Positions 48,961 through 57,596 of a stretch of DNA of 64,000 bases are shown here, piece after piece. The stretch lies in the NCBI GenBank assembly GCA_934271735.1, contig CAKQSB010000001.1, positions 1 through 64,000 on the forward strand, in the 5' to 3' direction. This DNA comes from an uncultured Clostridia bacterium. GTDB taxonomy: Bacteria > Bacillota > Clostridia > Christensenellales > Borkfalkiaceae. Position 1 is the first letter of the stretch, and each line of letters begins with the position of its first letter. Position numbers and translations under genes: made by a program. The notes below the pieces were generated by a model. That model did no database searches. It was given only the letters and a program-made list of their open reading frames with translations, and was not told the origin of the DNA.

Positions 48961-50829
48961 TTACTTTTTCTCAACAGCGCCGAACTTACACGACGCGATA
49001 CACATTCCGCACTTGATACATTTCTTGGTATCGATAACGTACGGCTCTTTGCCGACAACGCCGGAAATAGCGTCGACGGGGCATTTCTTCGAGCAAAGAC
49101 TGCACTTCTTGCACTTATCGGGATCGATCGAGTAAACCATAAGGTGTTTACAGACGTGCGCGGGGCAACGTTTATCCACGATATGCGCGATGTACTCGTC
49201 TCTGAAATGAGCGAGGGTGGACAAAATGGGGTTGGGAGCTGTCTGACCGAGCGCGCAAAGCGAATTGCTTCTTACGTTCGCGGCGAGCTTTTCGAGGTCG
49301 TCGAGATCGGACATCTCGGCTTTTCCGTCTACGATTTTAGTGAGCAGCTCGAGCATTCTCTTGGTACCGATACGGCAGGGCGAACATTTTCCGCACGATT
49401 CGTCGTAAATGAATTCCATATAGAATTTAGCCACGTCGACCATACAGTTGTCTTCATCCATAACGATAGCTCCGCCCGAACCCATCATCGAGCCTTTAGC
49501 AACAAGGTTATCGAAATCGATTTCCGCGTCGAGGTCGGCTTCGGTAAGACATCCGCCGGAAGGTCCGCCCGTCTGAATGGCTTTGAATTTTTTGCCGTGC
49601 GGGATTCCGCCTCCGATATCGTAAATAAGCTCGCGGAGAGTCGTTCCCATAGGAACTTCCACAAGACCTACGTTATTGATTTTTCCGCCGAGAGCGAAAA
49701 CTTTAGTCCCCTTGGATTTTTCCGTTCCGTGCTTCGCGAACGCCTGAACGCCCTCTCTCATAATGTACGGAACGCAGGCGAGCGTTTCTACGTTGTTTAC
49801 GATCGTGGGACATTGCCACAAGCCCTTGACAGCCGGGAACGGCGGACGGGGACGGGGCATACCGCGCTGACCTTCGATAGAATTTAAAAGCGCGGTCTCT
49901 TCGCCGCAGACAAACGCGCCCGCGCCGAGACGGATATGTACGTGGAAATTAAAACCCGTACCTAATATGTTATCGCCGATAAGCCCTAAACTTTCGGCTT
50001 GTTTTATAGCTATTTTAAGTCTGTTTACGGCAATCGGGTACTCCGCTCTTACGTAGAAATAACCGTTCTGCGCTCCGATTGCGTAACCAGCGATCATCAT
50101 GCCTTCGATAACCGACAAAGGATTACCTTCGAGAATGGATCTGTCCATAAACGCGCCCGGATCGCCCTCGTCGCCGTTACAAACGACGTATTTATCGCCG
50201 TCCGGCTGAGCGTACGCAAACTGCCACTTTCTGCCCGTGGGGAATCCGCCGCCGCCGCGACCTCTTAAACCCGAATCGAGAATATTCTTTATAACGTCCG
50301 CTCTGTCCATCTGAAGAGCTTTGGAAAGTCCCTGAAACGCGCCCGCGCCCAAAGCTTCGTCGATATCTTCCGGATTGATGCTTCCGCAGCCGTGCAACGC
50401 GATACGAACCTGTTTTTTGTAGAACGTGATTTCGTCCTGCTTGGAAATTCTCTGTTCGGTAACGGGATCGATGTATAAAAGCCTGTCTACGATTTCGCCG
50501 CCCTCTATATCTTTTTCGATTATTTCGGCAACGTCCTCGATTTTAACCATTCTGTAAAGAGTATCTTCGGGATAAATCTTTACGAAAGGTCCTTGCGAAC
50601 AGAAGCCGAAGCAACCTACCTGATTTACCGTAACTTTATCGCCGAGGTTTTTCTCCGCGATAAGCCTTTCGAACTCGGCTTTGATTTCCGCCGAATGAGA
50701 GGAAAGACAACCCGTACCGCCGCAAAGAACGACATGTCTTCTGCCGTCCGACCCCGTGAACTTGGCGTCCATACATTTCGAGCATTTTGCCGAAACGGCT
50801 TTCAAATCTTCGATATTTCTGATCTTCAT
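48961..50829 (-). CDS. hydB: Hydrogenase NADH-binding subunit HydB (NuoF-like)
   Basis: A 622-residue subunit: N-terminal [2Fe-2S] thioredoxin-like domain (about 1-95; Cys in CGGTGCLS and CFGFCSQGP), NuoF-type FMN/NADH domain (GLRGRGGGGFPTGRKW; CNGDEGDPGAFMDR), a [4Fe-4S] site (ESCGKCSPCRIGTKR) and two C-terminal ferredoxin clusters (CKKCSLCSKKC and CIKCGMCIASC). The start at 50829 overlaps the stop of hydC (TAATG) with GGAGG upstream; a longer frame beginning at 50952 overlaps hydC and is rejected. It passes electrons between NADH and HydA. Confidence 0.95.
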   Translation of the reverse strand: MKIRNIEDLKAVSAKCSKCMDAKFTGSDGRRHVVLCGGTGCLSSHSAEIKAEFERLIAEKNLGDKVTVNQVGCFGFCSQGPFVKIYPEDTLYRMVKIEDVAEIIEKDIEGGEIVDRLLYIDPVTEQRISKQDEITFYKKQVRIALHGCGSINPEDIDEALGAGAFQGLSKALQMDRADVIKNILDSGLRGRGGGGFPTGRKWQFAYAQPDGDKYVVCNGDEGDPGAFMDRSILEGNPLSVIEGMMIAGYAIGAQNGYFYVRAEYPIAVNRLKIAIKQAESLGLIGDNILGTGFNFHVHIRLGAGAFVCGEETALLNSIEGQRGMPRPRPPFPAVKGLWQCPTIVNNVETLACVPYIMREGVQAFAKHGTEKSKGTKVFALGGKINNVGLVEVPMGTTLRELIYDIGGGIPHGKKFKAIQTGGPSGGCLTEADLDAEIDFDNLVAKGSMMGSGGAIVMDEDNCMVDVAKFYMEFIYDESCGKCSPCRIGTKRMLELLTKIVDGKAEMSDLDDLEKLAANVRSNSLCALGQTAPNPILSTLAHFRDEYIAHIVDKRCPAHVCKHLMVYSIDPDKCKKCSLCSKKCPVDAISGVVGKEPYVIDTKKCIKCGMCIASCKFGAVEKK

Positions 50830-51317
50830 TACAGTCCGCCTCCCATTGCTCTGTATTCTTCTATAACGTGCGGAACGGCGTCGACCGTCATCTTGGGGTA
50901 AACCTTTCCGTTTATGGAAACGGCGGGAGCGATACCGCACGCGCCTATGCAACGAAGCGCGTCGAGCGTGAACAATCCGTCTTCGCTCGTTTCGCCGGGT
51001 TTGATTTTGAGTATTTCGGAAAACTTGTCGATAACCTGCTGTGCGCCTTTAACGTAGCACGCCGTTCCGAGGCAGCACCCGATAACGTATTTCCCCTTGG
51101 GCATAAGCGAGAAGAAAGAATAGAACGTTACCACGCCGTAAATCTCCGCGACGGAAATACCCGTCTTATCGGAAACGATTTCCTGAACTTCGAGAGGAAT
51201 ATAGCCGTATTCCTTCTGAATATCGCTCAGGATCATCATAAGCGGCGTATTTTCGTCCTTGTATCTGTCGCAAATCTCGTTGATCTGCTTGACCGCCGCC
51301 TCCTGTAAATGAGCCAT
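50829..51317 (-). CDS. hydC: Hydrogenase [2Fe-2S] subunit HydC (NuoE-like)
   Basis: A 162-residue thioredoxin-like ferredoxin. A helical N-terminus (ending GYIPLEVQEIVSDKTG) is followed by the cluster-binding Cys set CLGTACYVKG and CIGACGIAPA. First gene of hydCBA, with GGAGG before the ATG. The promoter is about 105 bases upstream. Confidence 0.94.
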   Translation of the reverse strand: MAHLQEAAVKQINEICDRYKDENTPLMMILSDIQKEYGYIPLEVQEIVSDKTGISVAEIYGVVTFYSFFSLMPKGKYVIGCCLGTACYVKGAQQVIDKFSEILKIKPGETSEDGLFTLDALRCIGACGIAPAVSINGKVYPKMTVDAVPHVIEEYRAMGGGL

Positions 51318-51677
51318 TGTAAGCCCTCCTTTAAGTGAAAAATTAGAGATTCCTTTAATAGCAGTTAAAGGATTTTGAAAAATTTGTCGATTAGAAAATA
51401 CTTATATCGACGTTCATAAGTCATTATACAAAATTTATATAACGATGTCAATCGATTGAGTAAAATTTACCTGAAAATAAATGATTTTGTCGTTTTTTGC
51501 ATTGTTTCGGGTTTTGAAATTCAGCCTTGCGGATTAAACCCGAATATTTTCACAAAAAACCGATCGTTTTTCGCTTGCGAATTCGAGCGGAAAGTTGTAT
51601 AATTCGCGCGTGTAACGCGCGGTCGGGTTTTCGCGGCGATAAAAAGCGAAATTTCTTCCCGCCGCGCAAAGGGAATT
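51318..51677. other. Divergent gap, hydCBA and MATE
   Basis: Contains the hydCBA promoter (51423-51451) and a leader hairpin CCTTTA/TAAAGG (about 51354-51372). The right part is GC-richer and leads to the MATE gene; no clear promoter seen for it and no further gene. Confidence 0.6.
51423..51451 (-). promoter_or_regulatory. Promoter of hydCBA
   Basis: On the minus strand, perfect TTGACA (51451-51446) and TATAAT (51428-51423), 17-base spacer. The leader is about 100 bases and holds a small hairpin; no Rex-type operator was seen. Confidence 0.85.
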
Positions 51678-53129
51678 ATGGCAGGCGAAAAATCTTTTTT
51701 CAGAAATTTATCCAAGCCCGTAGACCTCACGAAAGGCAGCCCGTGGAAGGTTCTTTTATTATACGGCGCGCCCATAATGTTATCTTATTTTCTGCAACAG
51801 ATTTACGTTTTAACCGACGCGATAATCTGCGGACAGACTTTAACCGCGGGACAGGTTGCAGGGGTAAACGACACGTTCCCTTTAACCTTTATTTTTCTGC
51901 AATTCGCTTTCGGCTGCACCTCGGGTTTCAGCGTTATAACGGCTAAACGCGTGGGGCTTAAAGACGAACGGGCGGTGAGGAAATCGTTTGCCACGCAGAT
52001 TTATCTGACTGTCGCCGTTTCGATCGTTCTCACCGTTTTATCGATAATTCTTTTGCCGTGGCTTTTGAGCGTTATAAACGTAACCCCGACAAACAAAGAG
52101 GTTTACGACGCGGCATATTCTTACTGTTTCGTCATTTTCCTCGGAATCATAACTCAGATGGGTTATAATTTCGTCTGCGGAATTTTGAGAGCTTACGGCG
52201 ATTCGCTTACTCCGCTCGTCTTTCTCGTCATCTCGACGGCAATAAACGTCGCGCTCGACGTGTTCTTCCTCGCCGCCTTGAAATCGGGTCCCGCAGGCGC
52301 GGCGGCGGCAACCGTCATAACTCAGTTTTTAAGTATGGCGGGGTGCTTTATATATACAATGATAAAGTACAAATCGCTCAGGCTTAAAAAGGAAGACTTT
52401 AAGTGCTCGGCAAACGAGCTTATTTCGCACTTAAAGCAAGGGCTGCCGCTCGGACTTCAGTTCTCTATCCTCGCGATAGGAATTATCGTCATGCAAGGCG
52501 GCGTGGTTAAATTCGACATAGACAAAGACGGAATTATGCTTCCCCTCGCTCCCGCTCAGAACGGATTCGGCGCGGCGAACAAACTCATAAATTTCCTTAT
52601 GTCCTTTTATAACGGACTCGGCGCGGCTATTCTCGGTTTCAACGCGCAAAATTACGGCACAGGCAATTACGAAACCATAAAAAAAGGCACTTTGCAGGCG
52701 CTTATAATTACGTTCGTAATTTACGTTTTATGTCTCGGCGCGGGGTTTGCGTTGTCGATCGGCGGCGCGTATCAGTATATCTTTATGAGTGCGGAAAAAA
52801 TAACCGCGGAATCGATACGTTTCGGAAATATTTTCGTTTACGTCGATTTCGCGCTGTATTTTATGCTCGGCGTGCTTATCGTGGTAAGAAGCGCCGTTCA
52901 GGGAATATGTAAATCGGGATTCGTTCTCGGCGCGGGAATTATGGAGCTTACGGCAAGAATACTCATCTGCATTTTTCTCCCCTCGATAATAAACGGCGGC
53001 GCGATTTCCTCTTCGGCTTCGTCCGCGGCGTTTGCGGGACTTTGTTTTGCCGACCCCGGCGCCTGGACGCTTGCTTCTCTGCTCCTTCTTATTCCTTTAT
53101 TCAAAAATATTATAAAAAAGAAATATTAA
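51678..53129 (+). CDS. MATE family efflux transporter
   Basis: A 483-residue inner-membrane protein with twelve predicted helices in two similar halves. The N-terminus has DLTKGSPWKVLLLYGAPIML, a start typical of the clostridial MATE group, and LQQIYVLTDAIICGQ in helix 1-2. MATE proteins export drugs or cationic compounds using Na+ or H+. It is a single gene followed by an intergenic repeat and a strong terminator. Confidence 0.92.
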   Translation: MAGEKSFFRNLSKPVDLTKGSPWKVLLLYGAPIMLSYFLQQIYVLTDAIICGQTLTAGQVAGVNDTFPLTFIFLQFAFGCTSGFSVITAKRVGLKDERAVRKSFATQIYLTVAVSIVLTVLSIILLPWLLSVINVTPTNKEVYDAAYSYCFVIFLGIITQMGYNFVCGILRAYGDSLTPLVFLVISTAINVALDVFFLAALKSGPAGAAAATVITQFLSMAGCFIYTMIKYKSLRLKKEDFKCSANELISHLKQGLPLGLQFSILAIGIIVMQGGVVKFDIDKDGIMLPLAPAQNGFGAANKLINFLMSFYNGLGAAILGFNAQNYGTGNYETIKKGTLQALIITFVIYVLCLGAGFALSIGGAYQYIFMSAEKITAESIRFGNIFVYVDFALYFMLGVLIVVRSAVQGICKSGFVLGAGIMELTARILICIFLPSIINGGAISSSASSAAFAGLCFADPGAWTLASLLLLIPLFKNIIKKKY

Positions 53130-53138
53130 CCTTTTCGC

Positions 53139-53208
53139 TTAGCCTTCTCCACTCGGAGAATACGGCAAATCAAGCGGCTTTCCGCGTGGATTTGACGGAA
53201 GAGGACAA
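53139..53208. repeat. Short intergenic repeat, copy B
   Basis: Hairpin CTTCTCC-actc-GGAGAA, a spacer, then GACGGAAGAGGACAA as at copy A. Confidence 0.5.
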
Positions 53209-53236
53209 AACCTTCCTTTTTATCGATATAATATTT

Positions 53237-53278
53237 CAGCCGGGTTGCCGCTTAAAACTTTAAGCGGCGACCCGGCTG
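53237..53278 (+). terminator. Terminator of the MATE gene
   Basis: CAGCCGGGT-GCCGCTTAAA pairs with TTTAAGCGGC-ACCCGGCTG (one mismatch), then TTTTGTTGTTTTT. Confidence 0.85.
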
Positions 53279-53371
53279 TTTTGTTGTTTTTAAATCCGAT
53301 TTATTTAAACCCGATTTATATGTTGTATATTAAAGTCCCGTTACCGAACCCGATTTAATTTGCAAATCTTA

Positions 53372-54064
53372 TTACGCCATTTTCGCGGCGGCGTAAAAAA
53401 TTTCTCTCTGCCCGTCTTCGTTCGGGTGAATTCCGTCCTTGCACATAAGCGAACCGAAATCGTTTCTGCTTAAAAAACGCTGCCTTAAATCGATTACGTT
53501 AAGCCCTTTATAAAACGAATTCTTGATAACCTCGTTGTTGAACATTTCCTGATGACGGTAAATCGTGTTCGCGTCGCCTTTGAAAAACTGCATAACCTTA
53601 TCCCCGTCCGCGAGGCGCGTTATCACCTCGTTGAAATATCTCTCCGAGCAAACAGGCGGAAGCGTACACGGAATAACCTCCACCCCCGCAGACAAAAGCT
53701 TATCCAGAGTCTCTTTGTAAAGCGCGGAAAATTCCGCTATGTCCGTTTTGGAATTATGGTTTTTGAAAGGGTCGGCGGCAACGCTTTTCCAGTCGAAATC
53801 GGCGTCGTTTCCTCCGAGTTCGATAACCGCGACGTTTTTTACGGAACTGTCGAGCGAAGCGATGTATTTATCCACTTTTCCTCGCTCGCAAAGCCTTTTG
53901 AGTGAGTTTCCGTAAGCCGAAAGATTTTCTATTTTTATATGGTAATTCTCCTCGTAAAGCTTTATCGCGCAGGTGGGAAGAAACTCGATTTTTCCGTCCT
54001 CGGTTATTATGCCTTTACCGATCGAATCGCCGAAAACCGTTATTCTTTTCTTAATCGCTTCCAT
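53372..54064 (-). CDS. SGNH/GDSL hydrolase, cytosolic
   Basis: A 230-residue esterase-like protein with no signal peptide. The blocks are VFGDSIGKGI (Ser), NLSAYGNSLKRL (Gly), ELGGNDADFDW (Asn) and DGIHPNEDG (Asp-His). It is typical of the GDSL lipase/acylhydrolase group. Its substrate is unknown. Single gene with GGAGACG before the ATG. Confidence 0.88.
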   Translation of the reverse strand: MEAIKKRITVFGDSIGKGIITEDGKIEFLPTCAIKLYEENYHIKIENLSAYGNSLKRLCERGKVDKYIASLDSSVKNVAVIELGGNDADFDWKSVAADPFKNHNSKTDIAEFSALYKETLDKLLSAGVEVIPCTLPPVCSERYFNEVITRLADGDKVMQFFKGDANTIYRHQEMFNNEVIKNSFYKGLNVIDLRQRFLSRNDFGSLMCKDGIHPNEDGQREIFYAAAKMA

Positions 54065-54283
54065 TTTTCGTCTCCTTTATTCCGATATAAAACGCCGCCA
54101 GTTATCAAGCCTGTTTAACGCGCGCCGCCTTCGTCGCCTTTCATACAAAAAGTATAACCCCGAGCGCCCGAAAACTCAACCTACTTCGCATTTTCAGGTA
54201 TACACGAATGATTTTCGCAAAGTAGATATTTCGGGATTCGACTCTACTCACGGTAGAATATAACGAAATTTTGCTTTAATCGT

Positions 54284-54312
54284 TTGATTTTTACATAAAT
54301 CTATGGTAGAAT
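54284..54312 (+). promoter_or_regulatory. Promoter of the XRE regulator gene
   Basis: TTGATT (54284-54289), 17 bases, TAGAAT (54307-54312). The start point would lie about 54319, only a few bases before the GTG at 54323, so this mRNA may also have little or no leader. Confidence 0.6.
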
Positions 54313-54322
54313 ATGTTCGATT

Positions 54323-54991
54323 GTGGATTTTGAAAGTATGGAAGATTTAAAGATAATATTTGCTAGAAATTTAATAATGCTCCGCAAGCAGATGAAGCTC
54401 ACGCAGATTGAACTTGCCGAAAAAATAAACTATTCGGACAAAGCCGTTTCGAAATGGGAACGCGGAGAATCTATCCCGGACGTTTCCGTTTTGCTTGCAT
54501 TGGCTCAGCTTTTCGGTGTGAGTATCGATTTCCTTGTCACGGAGCACAAAAACGAAGAAGCCGCGAAAGAACAGACATCGTACGCCGCCTCGATAAAAAA
54601 AAGGAACAGAATGCTCGTCGCCGCAATCACTTTCGTTGCCATTTTGATCGTGGAAACGATAGTTTTTATTGCTCTTCAGGGCGCGATGCCTTCTTTTTGG
54701 CGGAACGCGATGTTCTGTTACGCAATGCCGCTCCCCGCGGTTTCGGTCGTGGCGGTGGTGTTCAGCGGATTATGGGCAACCAAGGGCGTTAGTTTCGCCG
54801 CCGTTTCCGTGCTCATCTGGACTACTCTTTTAGACGCTTTTCTGATAATTATGCTATGCGGAAAGATATTCCCTCTCGTATTCGTTCTCGGAATACCCGC
54901 CGAAATAGTCGCGATGATGAGTTATAAAATTAAAATTACGGTAAATATGCTTAAACCTAAAAATAACGAGAAAGAACGAACCGACGAATAA
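54323..54991 (+). CDS. Membrane-bound XRE-family regulator
   Basis: A 222-residue protein. The N-terminal HTH_3 domain (about 10-70) has LRKQMKLTQIELAEKINYSD and AVSKWERGESIPDVSVLLAL. Four to five membrane helices follow (about 92-205), including VAAITFVAILIVETIVFIAL. This build is common in Clostridia for regulators that sense membrane stress or small molecules. The start is either the GTG at 54323 or the ATG at 54338; neither has a clear ribosome site. It is 30 bases before radC. Confidence 0.85.
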   Translation: MDFESMEDLKIIFARNLIMLRKQMKLTQIELAEKINYSDKAVSKWERGESIPDVSVLLALAQLFGVSIDFLVTEHKNEEAAKEQTSYAASIKKRNRMLVAAITFVAILIVETIVFIALQGAMPSFWRNAMFCYAMPLPAVSVVAVVFSGLWATKGVSFAAVSVLIWTTLLDAFLIIMLCGKIFPLVFVLGIPAEIVAMMSYKIKITVNMLKPKNNEKERTDE

Positions 54992-55021
54992 AACCGACAA
55001 ATTTTCTTTTGAGTAACGATT

Positions 55022-55735
55022 ATGGATAAAGATTTACACAAGGATCACAGACAAAGATTAAGGGAAAGATTCGACAACGACCCGAAAGGTTTTTCGAAAC
55101 ACGAACTTCTGGAGCTTTTGCTGTTTTACGCGATTCCGCGTCACAACGTGAACCCGATCGCGCACAAACTTATCGATAAGTACGGCTCTTTGACGCAGGT
55201 TCTGCACGCGAACGCGGAAGATATCGCCGAAGTTGACGGAATCGGTCCGTCGGCGGCGACTTATCTCACCGTTTTAGGCCGGGCGCTCGACATAATCGCG
55301 ACCGAAGAGGAAGAACAACAGAAAATTTACAGCTTCGAAAAATGCAAATCCTATTTCCTTAAAGTTTTAGGTTCTTTGGACACAGAACGCTTCTGCGCGA
55401 TTTTCCTTTCCAAATCGGACAAGATAATTATGCGTAAGATTTACACGGACGAAAGCGAAAACAGCGTAAGCGTGGACACTATTCCTTTCGTGAAATCGCT
55501 CGTAAACCCGAAGATAAGCGCGGTAGTTATCGCGCACAATCACCCATCGGGAAACCCCACGCCTTCGCGCGCGGACGATTTAGCCACCGAAAAGCTCGCA
55601 ATGCTTTTCGCTCTCAACGGCGTTAAACTTTACGACCACGTTATCGTCGGCGGAAACGAAGTATACAGTTATCGTATGGACGAAAGACTTGAAAAGATTT
55701 TAAATTCCGCCAACCGTCGTTTCGAGGGTCTGTAA
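55022..55735 (+). CDS. radC: RadC family protein (JAB/MPN+ domain)
   Basis: A 237-residue protein. The N-terminal HhH region (LLELLLFYAIPRHNVNPIAH and VDGIGPSAATYL) precedes the JAB metalloprotease-like domain with the metal motif AHNHPSGNPTPSRADDLA. The biochemical role of RadC is unsettled; a role in DNA repair has been disputed. Probably co-transcribed with the XRE regulator. Confidence 0.92.
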   Translation: MDKDLHKDHRQRLRERFDNDPKGFSKHELLELLLFYAIPRHNVNPIAHKLIDKYGSLTQVLHANAEDIAEVDGIGPSAATYLTVLGRALDIIATEEEEQQKIYSFEKCKSYFLKVLGSLDTERFCAIFLSKSDKIIMRKIYTDESENSVSVDTIPFVKSLVNPKISAVVIAHNHPSGNPTPSRADDLATEKLAMLFALNGVKLYDHVIVGGNEVYSYRMDERLEKILNSANRRFEGL

Positions 55736-55786
55736 GCTTCCGAACTCGGCAACAGGGTTGTCGTTTTGTTCCTTTTTATGCGTTTA

Positions 55787-55797
55787 ATCGACTTATA
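55787..55797 (-). repeat. TATAAGTCGAT word, copy 12
   Basis: Intergenic after radC, followed by TAAA. Lies just before the bidirectional terminator. Confidence 0.85.
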
Positions 55798-55843
55798 GCG
55801 GCACTTTTACCGCTTAATCAAACGTTTTGATTATATAAATTCA

Positions 55844-55880
55844 GGGGCGAAGCAAGCCATAGCTTGCTTCGCCCCCTCTG
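55844..55880. terminator. Bidirectional terminator between radC and fhs
   Basis: The stem GGGGCGAAGCAAGC (55844-55857) pairs perfectly over 14 bp around a CATA loop with 55862-55875. CTCTGTTTTT follows on the plus strand. Confidence 0.85.
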
Positions 55881-55911
55881 TTTTTCTTCCGTTAAATATT
55901 TCAAATATATC

Positions 55912-57579
55912 TCAGAACAAACCGACTATTTCGCCCTTTTCGTTCACGTCGATATTTTCGGCGGCAGGCTTTTTCGGAAGCCCCGGCATCGTCATAATAT
56001 CGCCGGTTAAAACGACGATAAATCCCGCGCCCGCGGCAACTTTAACGTTCCTTACGGTAACTTTGAATCCGCTCGGCGCGCCGAGAAGCGACGGATTATC
56101 CGAGAAACTGTACTGCGTTTTAGCAATGCAGACGGGCAGGCGCGAAAATCCGAGTTCGTTAAGTTTTTCGATCTGTTTTTTAGCCTGCGGAGCGAAAACA
56201 ACTCCGTCTCCGCCGTAAATTTTCTTCACGATCGATTCGATTTTGCCGCTTATGCTCTCGTCGTCTTTGTAAGCGAAAGTGAAATCGCATTTTTCTTCTT
56301 CGCAAAGGCGTTTAACCTCGCGGGCAAGAGCTTCGCCGCCCTTTCCGCCCTCGGCAAACACGGTGGATAAAACGACGTTCACGCCGAGACTTTGGCATTT
56401 TTCGATAATGAAATCTATTTCCTTATCGGTATCCGTCGGGAAACGGTTTATCGCGACCACGCACGGAATTTTATAAACGTTTTTAATGTTAGAAACGTGC
56501 CTTAAAAGGTTAGGCACGCCCTTTTCGAGCGCGGAAAGATTTTCCTCGTTAAGTTCCGTTTTCGCAAGTCCGCCGTGCATTTTGAGCGCGCGCACCGTCG
56601 CCACGATTACCGCGGCGGAGGGTTTCAATCCCGCTTTTCTGCACTTGATGTCGAGGAATTTCTCCGCTCCGAGATCCGCGCCGAAACCGGCTTCGGTAAC
56701 GACGTAATCCGCCGTTTTGAGCGCGAGTTTGGTTGCGAGAACGGAGTTGCAGCCGTGCGCGATATTTGCGAAAGGTCCGCCGTGAACGAACGCAGGCGTA
56801 CCCTCGAGAGTCTGCACGAGATTAGGTTTCAAAGCGTCTTTCAAAAGAGCGGTCATCGCGCCCGCGGCTTTCAAGTCTCCCGCCGTAACAGGTTTGTCGT
56901 CATAAGTGTAGCCGACGATTATTTTCGATAATTTTTCCTTTAAATCGGCAATCGATTCCGAAAGGCATAAAACCGCCATAACCTCGGAAGCGACGGTTAT
57001 ATCGAACCCGTCTTCTCTCGGAGTGCCGTTAGCTTTTCCGCCTAGACCGTCGACGATAAATCTGAGCTGGCGGTCGTTCATATCGACGCACCTTTTCCAG
57101 GTGATTTTCCTTACGTCGATACCGAGTTCGTTTCCCTGCTGAATGTGGTTATCGAGCATCGCCGCGAGGAGATTGTTCGCCGCGCCTATCGCGTGAAAAT
57201 CGCCCGTGAAATGCAGGTTTATGTCCTCCATCGGCACGACTTGAGCGTATCCGCCGCCCGCTGCGCCGCCTTTTATCCCGAAAACAGGGCCGAGCGACGG
57301 CTCGCGAAGCGCGAGCGCAACGTTTTCGCCTATCCGTTGAAGTCCGTCCGCAAGACCTATCGAGGTCGTTGTTTTGCCCTCGCCTGCGGGGGTGGGGGTT
57401 ATCGCCGTAACGAGAACGAGTTTGCCGTTATGTTTTTTGGTTTTTAAGTATTCAAGGTCGATTTTCGCCTTGTACTTTCCGTAATTTTCAACGTATTTAT
57501 CCTCTATTCCGCATTTCGCGGCAATTTCGGAAATATTTTTCATTTCGCATTCGCGAGCTATTTCGATATCCGTTTTCAT
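55912..57579 (-). CDS. fhs: Formate-tetrahydrofolate ligase
   Basis: A 555-residue enzyme that makes 10-formyl-THF from formate, THF and ATP in one-carbon metabolism and the Wood-Ljungdahl methyl branch. It has the P-loop TPTPAGEGKTTTSIGLADGL, ALREPSLGPVFGIKGGAAGG, HFTGDFHAIGAANNLLAAML and FVHGGPFANIAHGCNS, all hallmark segments. Length is normal (about 555). No other Wood-Ljungdahl gene is in the window, so acetogenesis is not implied on its own. Confidence 0.97.
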   Translation of the reverse strand: MKTDIEIARECEMKNISEIAAKCGIEDKYVENYGKYKAKIDLEYLKTKKHNGKLVLVTAITPTPAGEGKTTTSIGLADGLQRIGENVALALREPSLGPVFGIKGGAAGGGYAQVVPMEDINLHFTGDFHAIGAANNLLAAMLDNHIQQGNELGIDVRKITWKRCVDMNDRQLRFIVDGLGGKANGTPREDGFDITVASEVMAVLCLSESIADLKEKLSKIIVGYTYDDKPVTAGDLKAAGAMTALLKDALKPNLVQTLEGTPAFVHGGPFANIAHGCNSVLATKLALKTADYVVTEAGFGADLGAEKFLDIKCRKAGLKPSAAVIVATVRALKMHGGLAKTELNEENLSALEKGVPNLLRHVSNIKNVYKIPCVVAINRFPTDTDKEIDFIIEKCQSLGVNVVLSTVFAEGGKGGEALAREVKRLCEEEKCDFTFAYKDDESISGKIESIVKKIYGGDGVVFAPQAKKQIEKLNELGFSRLPVCIAKTQYSFSDNPSLLGAPSGFKVTVRNVKVAAGAGFIVVLTGDIMTMPGLPKKPAAENIDVNEKGEIVGLF

Positions 57580-57596
57580 TTATTTCTCCCCGTTTA

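Noticed and set aside
50830..50952. N-terminal extension of HydB to 50952
   Set aside because: It lies inside hydC in another frame and is Arg-rich; the TAATG overlap with GGAGG gives the real start.
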